DNA of 64,000 nt from positions 1 through 64,000 of the forward strand of contig NZ_QLKQ01000040.1 in assembly GCF_003349955.1 (NCBI RefSeq), written 5' to 3'. The position numbers and the translations under genes were made by a program. Numbering within the stretch: position 1 is the first letter of the stretch; every line of letters starts with the position of its first letter. This document shows, piece after piece, positions 9,874 to 20,204 of this stretch. The notes beneath the pieces are model-generated. The model was not told the DNA's origin and ran no database searches. It saw only the letters and a program-made list of their open reading frames with translations. This stretch comes from Azospirillum brasilense. GTDB lineage: Bacteria > Pseudomonadota > Alphaproteobacteria > Azospirillales > Azospirillaceae.

Positions 9874-11308
9874 CGCTGCGTCCTCCTCCGTCGAGGTGCC
9901 AGCCGTCGAAGTGACCGGGTTGACCGCGGACAGCCGCGCGGTCAGGCCCGGTTTCGTCTTTGCCGCCCTGCCGGGCGCGAAGGCGGACGGGCGCGCCTTC
10001 ATCGCCGACGCGCTCGCCAAGGGCGCCGTCGCGGTGGTGGCGCCCGTCGGCACCGCCCTGCCCGCCGGCAGCGCCGCCGCTCTGGTCGCCGACGAGCAGC
10101 CGCGCCGCCTCTTCGCGCGCCTCGCCGCCGCCTTCCACGGGCGGCAGCCGGACACCGTGGTCGCCGTGACGGGGACCAACGGCAAGACCTCCACCGTCCA
10201 GTTCGCCCGCCAGATGTGGGACCTGATGGGCCTGAAAGCGGCCAGCCTGGGCACGCTGGGGCTGATCGGGCCGGGGCTGGACGATTACGGCGGGATGACC
10301 ACGCCGGACCCGGTGTCGCTCCACCGCGACCTCGCCGCCGTCAAGGACAAGGGGATCGAGCATCTGGCGATGGAGGCGTCCAGCCATGGGCTGGAGCAGT
10401 TCCGTCTCGACGGCGTGGCCCTCAAGGCCGCGGGCTTCACCAACCTGACCCGCGACCATCTGGACTACCACGGCACGATGGAGGCCTACCTCCAGGCCAA
10501 GGCGATGCTGTTCGGACGGGTGTTGCCCGATGGGGGAACCGCCGTCCTGAACGCCGACAGCGGCACCTTCGCCGAGCTTGCCGGGATTTGTTCACAGCGC
10601 GGTCACCGCGTCTTCGGGTACGGTCTGGCCGGTCGCGAGATCCGGGTGAACGGGGTCGAGCCGCTGGCCCACGGCCAGCGCCTGGACCTGACGGTCCTGG
10701 GCCGCGACATCACCGTGGACCTGCCGCTGGCGGGCCGCTTCCAGGCGTGGAACGCGCTGTGCGCGCTCGGTCTGGTGATCGGCTCCGGCGCGGACCGTGA
10801 CGAGGCCCTGGCCACCCTGACCCGCCTGGACGGCGTGCCGGGACGCCTGCAGCACGTCGCCACCCACCCCTGCGGGGCGGCGGTCTATGTCGATTTCGCC
10901 CACACGCCCGACGCGCTGGAAACGGTGCTGCTGGCGCTGAAGCAGCACGCCCGGAACCGCCTGATCGCGGTGTTCGGGTGCGGCGGCGACCGCGACCGCG
11001 GGAAGCGGCCGGTGATGGGGGAGCTGGCCGGCCGTCTGGCCGACCGCGCCATCGTCACCGACGACAACCCGCGCACCGAGGTGCCGGCGGCCATCCGCAA
11101 GGAGGTCCTGGCGGGCCATCCGGCTCTGGAGGAGATCGGCGACCGGCGCGAGGCCATCCGCGCCGCCGTCCGCAGCCTCCGGCCCGGTGACGTCCTGGTC
11201 ATCGCCGGCAAGGGACATGAGCATGGTCAGATCGTCGGGACGGAGGTCCTTCCCTTCGACGACGCGACCGAGGCACGAGCCGCCGTGGCAGAGGTTGGAG
11301 CAGCATGA
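9836..11308 (+). CDS. murE: UDP-MurNAc-L-Ala-D-Glu:meso-diaminopimelate ligase MurE
   Basis: A 490-aa Mur ligase that adds the third residue of the stem peptide. The ATP loop is GTNGKTS. The motif DNPR (in VTDDNPRTE) is the known determinant for meso-diaminopimelate, so the wall should be of the DAP type. I chose TTG at 9836, giving MLLSHLL, because an AAAGG sits 8 bp upstream and the length matches the family (E. coli 495). The earlier in-frame ATG at 9602 would add 78 unrelated residues inside ftsI. The gene overlaps ftsI by 38 bp and murF by four. Confidence 0.93.
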   Translation: MLLSHLLATSRADAASSSVEVPAVEVTGLTADSRAVRPGFVFAALPGAKADGRAFIADALAKGAVAVVAPVGTALPAGSAAALVADEQPRRLFARLAAAFHGRQPDTVVAVTGTNGKTSTVQFARQMWDLMGLKAASLGTLGLIGPGLDDYGGMTTPDPVSLHRDLAAVKDKGIEHLAMEASSHGLEQFRLDGVALKAAGFTNLTRDHLDYHGTMEAYLQAKAMLFGRVLPDGGTAVLNADSGTFAELAGICSQRGHRVFGYGLAGREIRVNGVEPLAHGQRLDLTVLGRDITVDLPLAGRFQAWNALCALGLVIGSGADRDEALATLTRLDGVPGRLQHVATHPCGAAVYVDFAHTPDALETVLLALKQHARNRLIAVFGCGGDRDRGKRPVMGELAGRLADRAIVTDDNPRTEVPAAIRKEVLAGHPALEEIGDRREAIRAAVRSLRPGDVLVIAGKGHEHGQIVGTEVLPFDDATEARAAVAEVGAA

Positions 11309-12801
11309 GCGAGGCCAAGACCGTCCTGTGGACCGCCGAGGACGCCGCCGCCGCCACCAGCGGTCAGGCGACGCGCTCCTGGGCGGCGACCGGGGTCAGC
11401 ATCGACAGCCGCAAGGTGGCGCCGGGCGACCTGTTCGTCGCCATCAAGGGGCCGAACTTCGACGGGCACGACTTCGTCGCCAAGGCGCTGGAGGCCGGCG
11501 CCGCCGCGGCGCTGGTCAGCACCGTGCCCCCCGGCGTGCCGGGCGACGCCTCCCTTCTGGCGGTGGAGCAGGACACGCTGGCGGCGCTGGGCGATCTCGG
11601 CCACGTCGCGCGGCTGCGCACCCAGGCCAGGGTGGTGGGCGTCACCGGCTCGGTCGGCAAGACCAGCACCAAGGAGGCGCTGCGCCACGTCCTGTCGGCG
11701 CAAGGCCGCACCTTCGCCACCGAAGGCAGTCTGAACAACCATTGGGGCGTGCCCCTGTCGCTGGCCCGCATGCCGGAGGACAGCGAGTTCGGCGTGTTCG
11801 AGCTGGGCATGAACCACGCCGGGGAACTCGGCCCGCTGTCGCGGCAGGTGATGCCCGACGTCGCGGTCATCACCACGGTCGAGGCCGCTCATCTGGAGTT
11901 CTTCGACTCCGTCGAGGCGATCGCCGACGCCAAGGCCGAGATCTTCGAGGGTATGAACCCCAACGGGGTCGCCGTCCTCAACCGCGACAACCCGCATTTC
12001 GCCCGTCTGCTCGCCGCCGCGCGCACCCAGGGACTGAGCCGCATCTGGAGCTTCGGCTCCCACGCCGACGCCGACGCGCGTCTGGTGGACTGCTCGCTGC
12101 ACGCCACCTGCAGCGCCGTGACCGCGGTCATCCGCGGCGAGCGCATCCAATACTGTCTGGCCCTGCCCGGCCGGCATTGGGTGATGAACAGCCTCGCGGT
12201 GCTGCTGGCGGTCAAGGCGCTGGGCGCCGACGTCGCCGCGGCGGCCCGCGCCCTGTCCACCATCGCGCCGGTGAAGGGCCGCGGCACGCGCAAGCGCGTC
12301 CAGGCCGCCCGGGGCGCCTTCACCCTGATCGACGAGAGCTACAACGCCAGCCCCGCCGCCATGACCGCGACCTTCGCGGTGCTCGGCAAGATCGACCCCG
12401 GCGCCGGCGGCAAGCGCCTCGCCGTGCTGGGCGACATGCGGGAGTTGGGCGACCGCGCCGACGCCCTGCACGCCGCGCTGGCCGAACCGCTGCGCGCCGC
12501 GCGTGTGGACGCCGTCTACGCCTGCGGCCCGCACATGCGCGCCCTGTTCGACCGCCTGCCCGCCGCCCTGCGCGGCGCCTGGACGGAAACCAGCGCCGAG
12601 TTGGCCCCCCTCCTGGCCGGCGCGGTGCGCGGCGGCGACGTGGTGCTGGTCAAGGGGTCCCTTGGCAGCCGCATGGCGACGGTGGTGGACGCCCTGTCCG
12701 CCCTGGACACCAAAGACGGCAAACAAACCGAAAAGAACAACAACGGCTCCTCGCCCGCGACTGACACGGATCAGACCGCGGCGCACGGGCACAAAGGCTG
12801 A
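11305..12801 (+). CDS. murF: UDP-MurNAc-tripeptide:D-Ala-D-Ala ligase MurF
   Basis: A 498-aa Mur ligase that adds D-Ala-D-Ala to the UDP-MurNAc tripeptide. The ATP-binding loop is [10 protein letters not shown] (about 113-122). The substrate-domain block [18 protein letters not shown] and the [11 protein letters not shown] motif are typical of MurF. The C-terminal domain contains [11 protein letters not shown], another hallmark. The last 30 residues (Lys/Asn/Thr-rich) extend beyond the usual fold. ATGA overlap with murE; 10 bp separate it from mraY. Confidence 0.96.
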   Translation: MSEAKTVLWTAEDAAAATSGQATRSWAATGVSIDSRKVAPGDLFVAIKGPNFDGHDFVAKALEAGAAAALVSTVPPGVPGDASLLAVEQDTLAALGDLGHVARLRTQARVVGVTGSVGKTSTKEALRHVLSAQGRTFATEGSLNNHWGVPLSLARMPEDSEFGVFELGMNHAGELGPLSRQVMPDVAVITTVEAAHLEFFDSVEAIADAKAEIFEGMNPNGVAVLNRDNPHFARLLAAARTQGLSRIWSFGSHADADARLVDCSLHATCSAVTAVIRGERIQYCLALPGRHWVMNSLAVLLAVKALGADVAAAARALSTIAPVKGRGTRKRVQAARGAFTLIDESYNASPAAMTATFAVLGKIDPGAGGKRLAVLGDMRELGDRADALHAALAEPLRAARVDAVYACGPHMRALFDRLPAALRGAWTETSAELAPLLAGAVRGGDVVLVKGSLGSRMATVVDALSALDTKDGKQTEKNNNGSSPATDTDQTAAHGHKG

Positions 12802-12811
12802 CCGCTTCACG

Positions 12812-13897
12812 ATGCTCTACAACCTGCTCTTCCCTCTGGCGGACGTCTTCACGCCGTTCAACCTGTTCCGGTATCTGACCTTCCGGACGGGGGGCGCGGT
12901 GCTGACGGCGCTCGTCATCAGCTTCGTGTTCTTTCCGCGCCTGATCGCGTGGCTGAAACGCAAGCAGGGCGAGGGCCAGCCGATCCGTTCCGACGGGCCG
13001 GAAAGCCATGCGAAGAAGAAGGGCACGCCCACCATGGGCGGCCTGATGATCCTGATCGCCGTGTCGATCAGCACGCTGCTGTGGGTCGACCTGACCAACG
13101 CCTACACCTGGATCGTGCTGCTGGTGACGATTGGCTACGGGCTGATCGGCTTCGGCGACGATTACCTGAAGCTGACCAAGCGCAACACCAAGGGCCTGTC
13201 GGGCCGCTTCCGCCTGACCTGGGAGATCATCATCGGAGTCTCCGCCGCCGCCGCCATCATGTATGTGTCGGCGCCGCCGCTGTCCGGCGGTCTGGCCGTG
13301 CCCTTCGTGAAGGACTTCCTGATCCAGCTCTCCTGGTTCTTCATCCCCGTCGGCGCCTTCGTCATGGTCGGCGCGTCGAACGCGGTGAACCTGACGGACG
13401 GGCTGGACGGGCTGGCCATCGTGCCGACGATGATCGCGGCGGGCTGCTTCGGCCTGATCGCCTATCTGACCGGCAACGCGATCTTCGCCAACTATCTCCA
13501 GATCCACCATGTGCCCGGTGCTGGTGAGCTTGCCGTTTTCTGCGGGGCTCTGGTCGGTGCGGGGATCGGTTTCCTCTGGTACAACGCGCCCCCCGCCATG
13601 GTCTTCATGGGCGACACCGGCTCGCTGGCCCTCGGCGGCGCGCTGGGAGCCGTCAGCGTGGTCACCAAGCACGAGATCGTGCTGGCGATCATCGGCGGCC
13701 TGTTCGTGCTGGAGACCGTGTCGGTGATCGTCCAGGTCGCCTCGTTCAAGCTGACCGGAAAGCGGGTGTTCCGCATGGCGCCTCTGCACCATCACTTCGA
13801 GAAGAAGGGATGGGCGGAGTCCACCGTGGTCATCCGCTTCTGGATCATCGCCTCCATCCTGGCCCTGGTCGGCCTGTCCACGCTGAAGCTCCGGTAA
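12812..13897 (+). CDS. mraY: Phospho-MurNAc-pentapeptide transferase MraY
   Basis: A 361-aa polytopic membrane enzyme (about ten helices) that transfers phospho-MurNAc-pentapeptide to undecaprenyl phosphate, forming lipid I. Signatures: GTPTMGG near residue 70, the aspartate-rich [21 protein letters not shown], and the terminal [12 protein letters not shown]is cluster. The ATG at 12812 ([11 protein letters not shown]) is the family-typical start; earlier in-frame starts lie inside murF and add non-family sequence. Between murF and murD on the same strand. Confidence 0.96.
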   Translation: MLYNLLFPLADVFTPFNLFRYLTFRTGGAVLTALVISFVFFPRLIAWLKRKQGEGQPIRSDGPESHAKKKGTPTMGGLMILIAVSISTLLWVDLTNAYTWIVLLVTIGYGLIGFGDDYLKLTKRNTKGLSGRFRLTWEIIIGVSAAAAIMYVSAPPLSGGLAVPFVKDFLIQLSWFFIPVGAFVMVGASNAVNLTDGLDGLAIVPTMIAAGCFGLIAYLTGNAIFANYLQIHHVPGAGELAVFCGALVGAGIGFLWYNAPPAMVFMGDTGSLALGGALGAVSVVTKHEIVLAIIGGLFVLETVSVIVQVASFKLTGKRVFRMAPLHHHFEKKGWAESTVVIRFWIIASILALVGLSTLKLR

Positions 13898-13910
13898 GGG
13901 TCGCCGCCCG

Positions 13911-15314
13911 ATGATCAACCTGTTCTACATGGAAGGACTGCCGGTGGCGGTCATGGGGCTGGGCAAGTCGGGCCTCGCCACGGCGGAGGCGCTGACCCAG
14001 AGCGGCGCCAACGTGTGGGTGTGGGACGACAACGAGTCCAGCCGCGCGGACGCGCTGAGCAAGGGCTACAAGGTCGTCGACCTGACCACGGCGGACCTGA
14101 CCGAGCTGACCACCATCGTCTGGTCGCCCGGCATCCCGCACACCCATCCGAAGCCCCACCCGGTGGCCCTGCGCGCCCGCGCCGCGAACATCGAGCTGGT
14201 CTGCGACATCGAGATGCTGGCCCGGTCGGAGCGCGATTCGGCCTACATCGGCATCACCGGCACCAACGGGAAGTCCACCACCACGACCCTGATCGGCCAT
14301 GTGATGGAGGCCGCCGGGCGGCGCATCGCGGTCGGCGGCAACCTGGGCACCCCGGTGCTCACCTTCCCCTCCGTGGGGGCCGGCGGCAGCTACGTGCTGG
14401 AGATGTCGAGCTACCAGCTCGAGCTGACCTACTCGATCACCTTCGACGTAGCGGTGCTGCTCAACATCACGCCGGACCATCTGGCCCGGCACGGCGGCAT
14501 GGACGGCTACGTCGCGGCCAAGAAACTGATCTTCCACCGCCAGACCAAGCCGCGCACCGCGGTGATCGGCGTGGACGACCCGACCTGCCGGGCGATCTGG
14601 GAGGAGTTGAAGGCCAAGGGCGATCAGGTGATCTGGCCGGTTTCCGCCCTGGGCCCGGTGCCCGGCGGCGTCTACGCCGCGGACGGCTGGCTGGTCGACG
14701 ACACCTTCGGCGCCGCGGAGCGCGTGGCCAAACTGGCCGCCTTCCCAGCGCTGCTCGGCACCCACAACTGGCAGAACGCCGCCGCGGCCTTCGCGGCCTG
14801 CAAGGCGGCGGGCGTGCCGACCCCGGCCATCGTCGCCGCCATGACCACCTTCCCCGGCCTCGCCCATCGCCAGCAGCTGGTGCGGACCATCGACGGCGTG
14901 CGCTTCGTCAACGACAGCAAGGCGACCAACGCCGACGCCACGGAAAAGGCGCTGGCGACCTTCGACCCGATCTACTGGATCCTCGGCGGTCAGGCCAAGG
15001 AGACCGGGCTCGACGGGCTGGAGGCCTACGCGCCGCGCGTCCGCCACGCCTTCCTGATCGGCGAGGCGTCGGACCGCTTCGCCGCGTGGCTGGAGGCCAA
15101 CAAGGTCCCGCACACCCGCTGCGGCACGCTGGACGTGGCAGTCAACGCCGCGGCGGAGCTGGCGCTGGCCGAGGCGCTGCCCGGCGCCTGCGTGCTGCTG
15201 TCGCCGGCCTGCGCCTCCTGGGACCAGTTCGCGAATTTCGAGAAACGCGGCGAGGCCTTCGCCGACGCCGTGAACCGCCTCGAAGGCAACGCCGTTCCGG
15301 GGGACCGCGCCTGA
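13911..15314 (+). CDS. murD: UDP-MurNAc-L-alanine:D-glutamate ligase MurD
   Basis: A 467-aa Mur ligase adding D-Glu to UDP-MurNAc-L-Ala. It opens with a Rossmann-like domain (VMGLGKSGLATAEAL) that binds the UDP part. The ATP loop is GTNGKSTTT (about 121-129). MSSYQLE and LNITPDHLARHG are diagnostic for MurD. Near the C-terminus, NDSKATN and LLSPACASWDQF match the family. Starts 13 bp after mraY; the stop shares one base with the ftsW start (TGATG). Confidence 0.96.
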   Translation: MINLFYMEGLPVAVMGLGKSGLATAEALTQSGANVWVWDDNESSRADALSKGYKVVDLTTADLTELTTIVWSPGIPHTHPKPHPVALRARAANIELVCDIEMLARSERDSAYIGITGTNGKSTTTTLIGHVMEAAGRRIAVGGNLGTPVLTFPSVGAGGSYVLEMSSYQLELTYSITFDVAVLLNITPDHLARHGGMDGYVAAKKLIFHRQTKPRTAVIGVDDPTCRAIWEELKAKGDQVIWPVSALGPVPGGVYAADGWLVDDTFGAAERVAKLAAFPALLGTHNWQNAAAAFAACKAAGVPTPAIVAAMTTFPGLAHRQQLVRTIDGVRFVNDSKATNADATEKALATFDPIYWILGGQAKETGLDGLEAYAPRVRHAFLIGEASDRFAAWLEANKVPHTRCGTLDVAVNAAAELALAEALPGACVLLSPACASWDQFANFEKRGEAFADAVNRLEGNAVPGDRA

Positions 15315-16435
15315 TGATGACCTTCGACCGCACCGACCAATCCATCTTCGGCCGCTGGTGGTGGACGGTCGACCGCTGGCAGCTCGCCGCGCTGGCGGTG
15401 CTGATGGCGCTCGGCACGGTCCTGATCACCGCGGCCAGCCCGCCGGTGGCGGAGCGCATCGGCATCCAGGACACCTTCTACTTCGTCGAACGCCACCTGA
15501 TGATGCTGATCCCCAGCGTCGCCATCATGTGCGGCGTCTCGCTGCTCAGCCCGCGCGGCGTGCGGCGGGCGGCGCTGGTGGTGTTCCTGATCGCGGTGGC
15601 GATGGTCTACGCGACGCTGGTCGTCGGCGTCGAGATCAAGGGCGCGCGGCGCTGGATCCACATTCCCGGCCTGTCGATCCAGCCCTCGGAGTTCGTGAAG
15701 CCGGCCTTCGCGGTGGTTGCGGCGTGGCTGTTCTCGCTGAAGCGCACCAACCCGGGTTTTCCCGGTCGGGCCCTGTCCATCCTCCTCTATGGCGTCACCG
15801 TCGGCGGCCTGCTGCTCCAGCCCGACCTGGGCATGACGGTGGTGGTGTCGGCGGTGTGGTTCTCGCAGTTCTTCCTGGCCGGCCTGAACATCATGCTGGT
15901 CGCCGGGATGGGCGTGGCGGGTGTGGCGGGCATCGTCGGCGCCTATTTCACGCTGCCGCACGTCCACAGCCGCATCAACCGCTTCCTCGACCCGTCGAGC
16001 GGCGACACCTATCAGGTCAGCCGCTCGCTGGAGGCCTTCGCCAACGGCGGGCTGATGGGCACCGGCCCCGGCCAGGGAACGGTGAAATACTCGCTGCCGG
16101 ACAGCCACGCCGACTTCATCTTCGCCGTCGCCGGCGAGGAGATGGGGCTGATCTTCTGCCTGATCATCATCCTGCTGTTCGCCTTCATCGTGCTGCGCGG
16201 CTTCGCGCGGGTGTTCAACGACACCAACTATTTCGTGCTGCTGGCGGCGAGCGGCCTGCTGATCCAGTTCGGCCTGCAGGCGGCGATCAACATGGGCTCC
16301 GCCCTGCATCTGATGCCGACCAAGGGCATGACGCTGCCCTTCATCTCCTACGGCGGTTCCTCGCTGCTGGCGCTGGGCTTCGGCATGGGCATGGTGCTGG
16401 CGCTGACCCGCAAACGCTTCGGCCCGGCGGAGTGA
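15314..16435 (+). CDS. ftsW: Septal peptidoglycan glycosyltransferase FtsW
   Basis: A 373-aa SEDS-family membrane protein with about ten helices. FtsW polymerises lipid II during division together with FtsI. Family motifs: GARRWIHIPGLSIQPSEFVK, LLQPDLGMTVVV, the long periplasmic loop with GTGPGQGTVKYSLPDSHADF, and SYGGSSLLALGFGMG at the end. The first ATG (15314) overlaps the murD stop; ATG 15317 directly after it is an equal alternative. Five bases separate it from murG. Confidence 0.95.
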   Translation: MMTFDRTDQSIFGRWWWTVDRWQLAALAVLMALGTVLITAASPPVAERIGIQDTFYFVERHLMMLIPSVAIMCGVSLLSPRGVRRAALVVFLIAVAMVYATLVVGVEIKGARRWIHIPGLSIQPSEFVKPAFAVVAAWLFSLKRTNPGFPGRALSILLYGVTVGGLLLQPDLGMTVVVSAVWFSQFFLAGLNIMLVAGMGVAGVAGIVGAYFTLPHVHSRINRFLDPSSGDTYQVSRSLEAFANGGLMGTGPGQGTVKYSLPDSHADFIFAVAGEEMGLIFCLIIILLFAFIVLRGFARVFNDTNYFVLLAASGLLIQFGLQAAINMGSALHLMPTKGMTLPFISYGGSSLLALGFGMGMVLALTRKRFGPAE

Positions 16436-16440
16436 CGCGC

Positions 16441-17580
16441 ATGGCCGACACCACCCAACGCCCCATCATCCTGGCCGCCGGCGGCACCGGCGGGCACTTC
16501 TTCCCGGCGGAGGCGCTGGCGCGCGAGCTGCTGGCCCGCGGCGAGGCGGTGGCGCTGGTCACCGACAAGCGCGGCCAGGCCTTCGGCGACAGCCTGCCGG
16601 AGGTGACGGTCCACCGCATCCGCTCCGCCGCCCCCGGCGGCAACCTGCTGGCCAAGATGAACGCGGCGTGGCAGATGGGCCTCGGCCTTCTCGGCGCCAA
16701 CGCGCTGATGCGCCATCTGAAGCCGGCGGCGGTCGTCGGCTTCGGCGGCTACCCCTCCGTCCCCACGGTCTACGCCGCCGCGCAAGGCCGCGTGCCGGTG
16801 ATGCTGCACGAGCAGAACGCCGTTCTCGGCCGCGCCAACCGGATGCTCGCCGCCGCGGCCCGGCGAATCGCCGTCGCCTTCCCCGAGGTCGCCTCGGTGA
16901 AGGCGGAGCACCGTCCGCGCCTCGTCCGCACCGGCAACCCGGTCCGCCCGGCCATCGCCGCCAAGCGCGACGCCGCCTACGCCGTTCCCACATCCGGCAG
17001 CCCCGTCCGCATCCTGGTGATGGGCGGCAGCCAGGGCGCCCGCGTCTTCTCCGAGGTCATCCCCGAGGCGCTCGGCCGGCTGCCCGCCGATCTCCGCGCC
17101 CGCATCCATCTGGCGCAGCAGTGCCGGCCCGAGGATCTGGAGGCCGCCCGCGCCGCTTACGCCGGCATGGGCCTCGGCGGGCTGGAGCTGGAGAGCTTCT
17201 TCCGCGACGTGCCGGACCGGCTGGCCGCCTGCCATCTCGCCGTCACGCGGGCCGGCGCTTCGACCATCGCCGAACTGACCTGCGTCGGGCGCCCCGCCAT
17301 CCTTGTGCCATATCCCCATGCCATGGACGACCACCAGACGGCCAACGCGCGGCAGCTCGCCGCCGCCGGGGCCGCCTGGGTGATGGCGCAGCCGGACTTC
17401 ACCGCCGACGCGCTCGCCGCCCGCCTGACGGACCTGCTGGAATCGCCGGATGCCCTCACCGCCGCGGCGCAGGCCGCCCACGGCTGGGGCATGGCCGACG
17501 CCGCCCGCCGGCTGGCCGACGCCGTGCTCGACATGATCGCCAACCCGAACCACGCCCGAACCAAGGAAGCCGCGGAATGA
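16441..17580 (+). CDS. murG: UDP-GlcNAc:lipid I N-acetylglucosaminyltransferase MurG
   Basis: A 379-aa GT-B glycosyltransferase (family GT28) that adds GlcNAc to lipid I, giving lipid II at the inner face of the membrane. The first G-loop is AGGTGGHFFPAEALA (about 13-27), and GFGGYPSVP with HEQNAVLGRANR follow. The C-terminal half holds MGGSQGARVFSE and TRAGASTIAEL, the UDP-GlcNAc site. The ATG at 16441 gives the usual start. Its stop overlaps the ATG of the small gene that follows (ATGA). Confidence 0.96.
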   Translation: MADTTQRPIILAAGGTGGHFFPAEALARELLARGEAVALVTDKRGQAFGDSLPEVTVHRIRSAAPGGNLLAKMNAAWQMGLGLLGANALMRHLKPAAVVGFGGYPSVPTVYAAAQGRVPVMLHEQNAVLGRANRMLAAAARRIAVAFPEVASVKAEHRPRLVRTGNPVRPAIAAKRDAAYAVPTSGSPVRILVMGGSQGARVFSEVIPEALGRLPADLRARIHLAQQCRPEDLEAARAAYAGMGLGGLELESFFRDVPDRLAACHLAVTRAGASTIAELTCVGRPAILVPYPHAMDDHQTANARQLAAAGAAWVMAQPDFTADALAARLTDLLESPDALTAAAQAAHGWGMADAARRLADAVLDMIANPNHARTKEAAE

Positions 17581-17843
17581 ACAAGGCAACGCGCAGTTCC
17601 ATCGCACGCCCCCGCTCGTCCCGGCCCCCCTCGTCCCGGCCCCTGGGCGACTGGCCGGCGGACATGACGCGGACCGAGGGCGCCTGGAGCAAGCGGCCCG
17701 ACTGCCCGCTGCTGCCACGCGCCGGCGCCGGCTTCCTGCGCGACCGTCTGCACGTCACGATCGGTTCCCAGCCCCTTCCCTACGGCCTGTCCGACATGGC
17801 CGTGGACGCCACCCTCAGCCTGATGCTCCGCCGCGGAAAGTAA
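17577..17843 (+). CDS. Small protein of unknown function between murG and murC
   Basis: An 88-aa basic protein that I do not recognise as a standard dcw product. The ATG sits in an ATGA overlap with murG and its stop is 7 bp before murC, so it occupies the whole murG-murC gap and has the same coupled layout as the true dcw genes. The N-terminal 30 residues are Arg/Ser/Pro-rich and probably disordered. The C-terminal half (about 40-88) looks folded, with hydrophobic and Gly residues ([20 protein letters not shown]). No signal peptide or membrane helix. It may be a lineage-specific small protein; comparison in relatives would settle whether it is conserved. Confidence 0.6.
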   Translation: MNKATRSSIARPRSSRPPSSRPLGDWPADMTRTEGAWSKRPDCPLLPRAGAGFLRDRLHVTIGSQPLPYGLSDMAVDATLSLMLRRGK

Positions 17844-17850
17844 TCCAGAC

Positions 17851-19266
17851 ATGCGCGCCCTCCCCCTCTCGATCGGCACCATCCATTTCGTCGGCATCGG
17901 CGGCATCGGCATGAGCGGCATCGCCGAAGTGCTGCGCAACCTCGGCTACACCGTCCAGGGCTCCGACCTGGCGGAGAGCGCCAACGTCAAGCGGCTGCGC
18001 GGGCTGGGCATCCAGATCAGCATCGGCCACCGCGCGGAGAACATCGCCGGGGCCGCGGTCGTCGTCGTCTCCTCCGCCGTCAAGCGCGACAACCCGGAGG
18101 TCGTCGCCGCCCGCGCCGCCCTGGTCCCGGTCGTCCGCCGCGCCGAGATGCTGGGCGAGCTGATGCGCCTGAAATGGGCCATCGCCATCGGCGGCACCCA
18201 CGGCAAGACCACGACGACCTCGATGGTCGGCAACATGCTGGAGCACGCCAACCTCGACCCCACGGTCATCAACGGCGGCATCATCAACGCCTACGGCACC
18301 AACACGCGGCTCGGCTCCGGCGACTGGATGGTCGTCGAGGCGGACGAGAGCGACGGCACCTTCATCAAGCTGCCGGCCTGCATCGCCGTGGTCACCAACA
18401 TGGACCCGGAGCATCTCGACTATTACGGCACCTTCGACAACATGCGGGCCGCCTTCGACAGCTTCGTTCAGAACATCCCCTTCTACGGCTTCGCGGCGCT
18501 CTGCATCGACCATCCGGAGGTGCAGGCGATGATCCCGCGCGTGTCGGACCGCCGCATCATCACCTACGGCTTCAGCCCGCAGGCCGACGTGCGCGCCGTG
18601 AACATGCGGCTGGGCACCGAGGGGGCCGAGTACGACGTGGTGATCGACGACCGCCACACCGGGGAGAGCCGGACCATCATCGGCGTCCGCCTGCCGATGT
18701 ACGGGCCGCACAACGTCCAGAACTCGCTGGCCTGCTTCGCCGTGGGCAACGAGATGGGCCTGCCCGACGTGGTGATGCGCGACAGCATGGCGAAGTTCCA
18801 GGGCGTCAAGCGCCGCTTCACCAAGACCGGCGAGTCGAACGGCATCACCGTCATCGACGATTACGGCCACCACCCGGTGGAGATCGCCGCCGTGCTGAAG
18901 GCCGCGCGCACCGCCGGCACCGGCCGCACCATCGCCGTCGTCCAGCCGCACCGCTATTCGCGCCTCGCCAACCTGTTCGAGGAGTTCTGCACCTGCTTCA
19001 ACGACGCCGACGCGGTGATCGTGGCCGACGTCTACGCCGCCGGGGAGCAGCCGATCGAGAACGTCAACCGCGACAGCCTCGTCGAGGGCCTGCGCATGCA
19101 CGGCCACCGTCAGGTGCTCGCCCTGCACGGCCCGGACGAGCTGCCGCAGCTGGTCCGCGAGATCGCGCGGTCCGGCGACCTCGTGGTCTGCCTGGGCGCC
19201 GGCAACATCACCCAGTGGGCCAACGCCCTGCCGGGTGAGCTGGACAAGCTGTCGGGCAAGGCGTGA
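17851..19266 (+). CDS. murC: UDP-MurNAc:L-alanine ligase MurC
   Basis: A 471-aa Mur ligase catalysing the first stem-peptide step. It starts with [16 protein letters not shown], the UDP-binding domain. The ATP loop is [12 protein letters not shown] (about 113-124). EADESDGTF and [12 protein letters not shown] are MurC hallmarks, as is [10 protein letters not shown] near residue 340. Seven bases after the small murG-murC gene; the end overlaps the GTG start of murB. Confidence 0.96.
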   Translation: MRALPLSIGTIHFVGIGGIGMSGIAEVLRNLGYTVQGSDLAESANVKRLRGLGIQISIGHRAENIAGAAVVVVSSAVKRDNPEVVAARAALVPVVRRAEMLGELMRLKWAIAIGGTHGKTTTTSMVGNMLEHANLDPTVINGGIINAYGTNTRLGSGDWMVVEADESDGTFIKLPACIAVVTNMDPEHLDYYGTFDNMRAAFDSFVQNIPFYGFAALCIDHPEVQAMIPRVSDRRIITYGFSPQADVRAVNMRLGTEGAEYDVVIDDRHTGESRTIIGVRLPMYGPHNVQNSLACFAVGNEMGLPDVVMRDSMAKFQGVKRRFTKTGESNGITVIDDYGHHPVEIAAVLKAARTAGTGRTIAVVQPHRYSRLANLFEEFCTCFNDADAVIVADVYAAGEQPIENVNRDSLVEGLRMHGHRQVLALHGPDELPQLVREIARSGDLVVCLGAGNITQWANALPGELDKLSGKA

Positions 19267-20204
19267 CGGGTTCTCCGATGACAGCCACCACCGCCTCCCT
19301 CATCGACCGGATGCCCGCCTGCCGCGGACGGCTGACCGCCGCGGCGCCGCTGGCCAACGTGACGTGGTTCCGCGTCGGCGGTCCGGCGGAGGTCATGTTC
19401 CGGCCGGAGGACGCCGACGATCTGGCGGGCTTCCTGGCCGGGCTGCCGGACGACGTGCCGGTGACGGTGCTGGGCGTCGCGTCCAACCTGCTGATCCGCG
19501 ACGGCGGCATTCCCGGCGTGGTGATCCGGCTGGGCCGCGGCTTCGCCGGCATCGCGGCGGACGGGCTGACCCTGGAGGCCGGGGCCGCGGCGCTCGACCT
19601 GAACGTCGCCGCCGTGGCGCGCGACGCCGGCGTCGCCGGGCTGGAGTTCCTGTCGGGCATCCCCGGCACCATCGGCGGCGCGCTGCGCATGAACGGCGGC
19701 GCCTACGGCCACGAGATCAAGGACGTGCTGGTCTCCGCCCAGGGCGTGACCCGCCGCGGCGAACGCGTGTCCTACGACAATGCCGGCATGGGCTTCACCT
19801 ACCGCCACGCCGGGGTGCCGGAGGACGTGATCTTCACCGGCGCCACCCTGCGCGGCGTGGCCGGCGACCCGGCGGCGATCGCGCGGCGCATGGCGGAGAT
19901 TTCCGACCAGCGCGCCGACACCCAGCCGGTCCGCTCACGCACCGGCGGCTCGACCTTCAAGAACCCGCCCGGCCACAAGGCGTGGGAGCTGATCGACCGG
20001 GCCGGCTGCCGCGGGCTGGCCATCGGCGGCGCCCAGGTGTCGGAGAAGCACTGCAACTTCCTCATCAACCAGGGCGCCGCCACCGCGGCGGAGCTGGAGG
20101 CGCTGGGCGAAGAGGTCCGGCGCCGGGTGTTCGAGACCTCCGGCGTCACGCTGGAGTGGGAAATCAAGCGGGTCGGCGTGGCCCGCGAAGGAGCGTCCGC
20201 ATGA
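19263..20204 (+). CDS. murB: UDP-N-acetylenolpyruvoylglucosamine reductase MurB
   Basis: A 313-aa FAD enzyme that reduces the enolpyruvyl group to form UDP-MurNAc using NADPH. FAD-binding elements include [22 protein letters not shown] and [21 protein letters not shown]. The catalytic Ser is in GGSTFKNP and the late Glu in LEWEIKRVG. Two starts are possible: GTG at 19263, overlapping the murC stop (GTGA), or ATG at 19278, five codons later. Neither has a strong Shine-Dalgarno sequence. Its stop overlaps the ddl ATG. Confidence 0.94.
   Translation: MTGSPMTATTASLIDRMPACRGRLTAAAPLANVTWFRVGGPAEVMFRPEDADDLAGFLAGLPDDVPVTVLGVASNLLIRDGGIPGVVIRLGRGFAGIAADGLTLEAGAAALDLNVAAVARDAGVAGLEFLSGIPGTIGGALRMNGGAYGHEIKDVLVSAQGVTRRGERVSYDNAGMGFTYRHAGVPEDVIFTGATLRGVAGDPAAIARRMAEISDQRADTQPVRSRTGGSTFKNPPGHKAWELIDRAGCRGLAIGGAQVSEKHCNFLINQGAATAAELEALGEEVRRRVFETSGVTLEWEIKRVGVAREGASA

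Noticed and set aside
7975..10254. Long minus-strand open frame (759 codons) opposite ftsI and murE
   Set aside because: High GC removes stops from antisense frames. The product is His/Arg/Gly-rich with no domain, while the + strand encodes clear FtsI and MurE.
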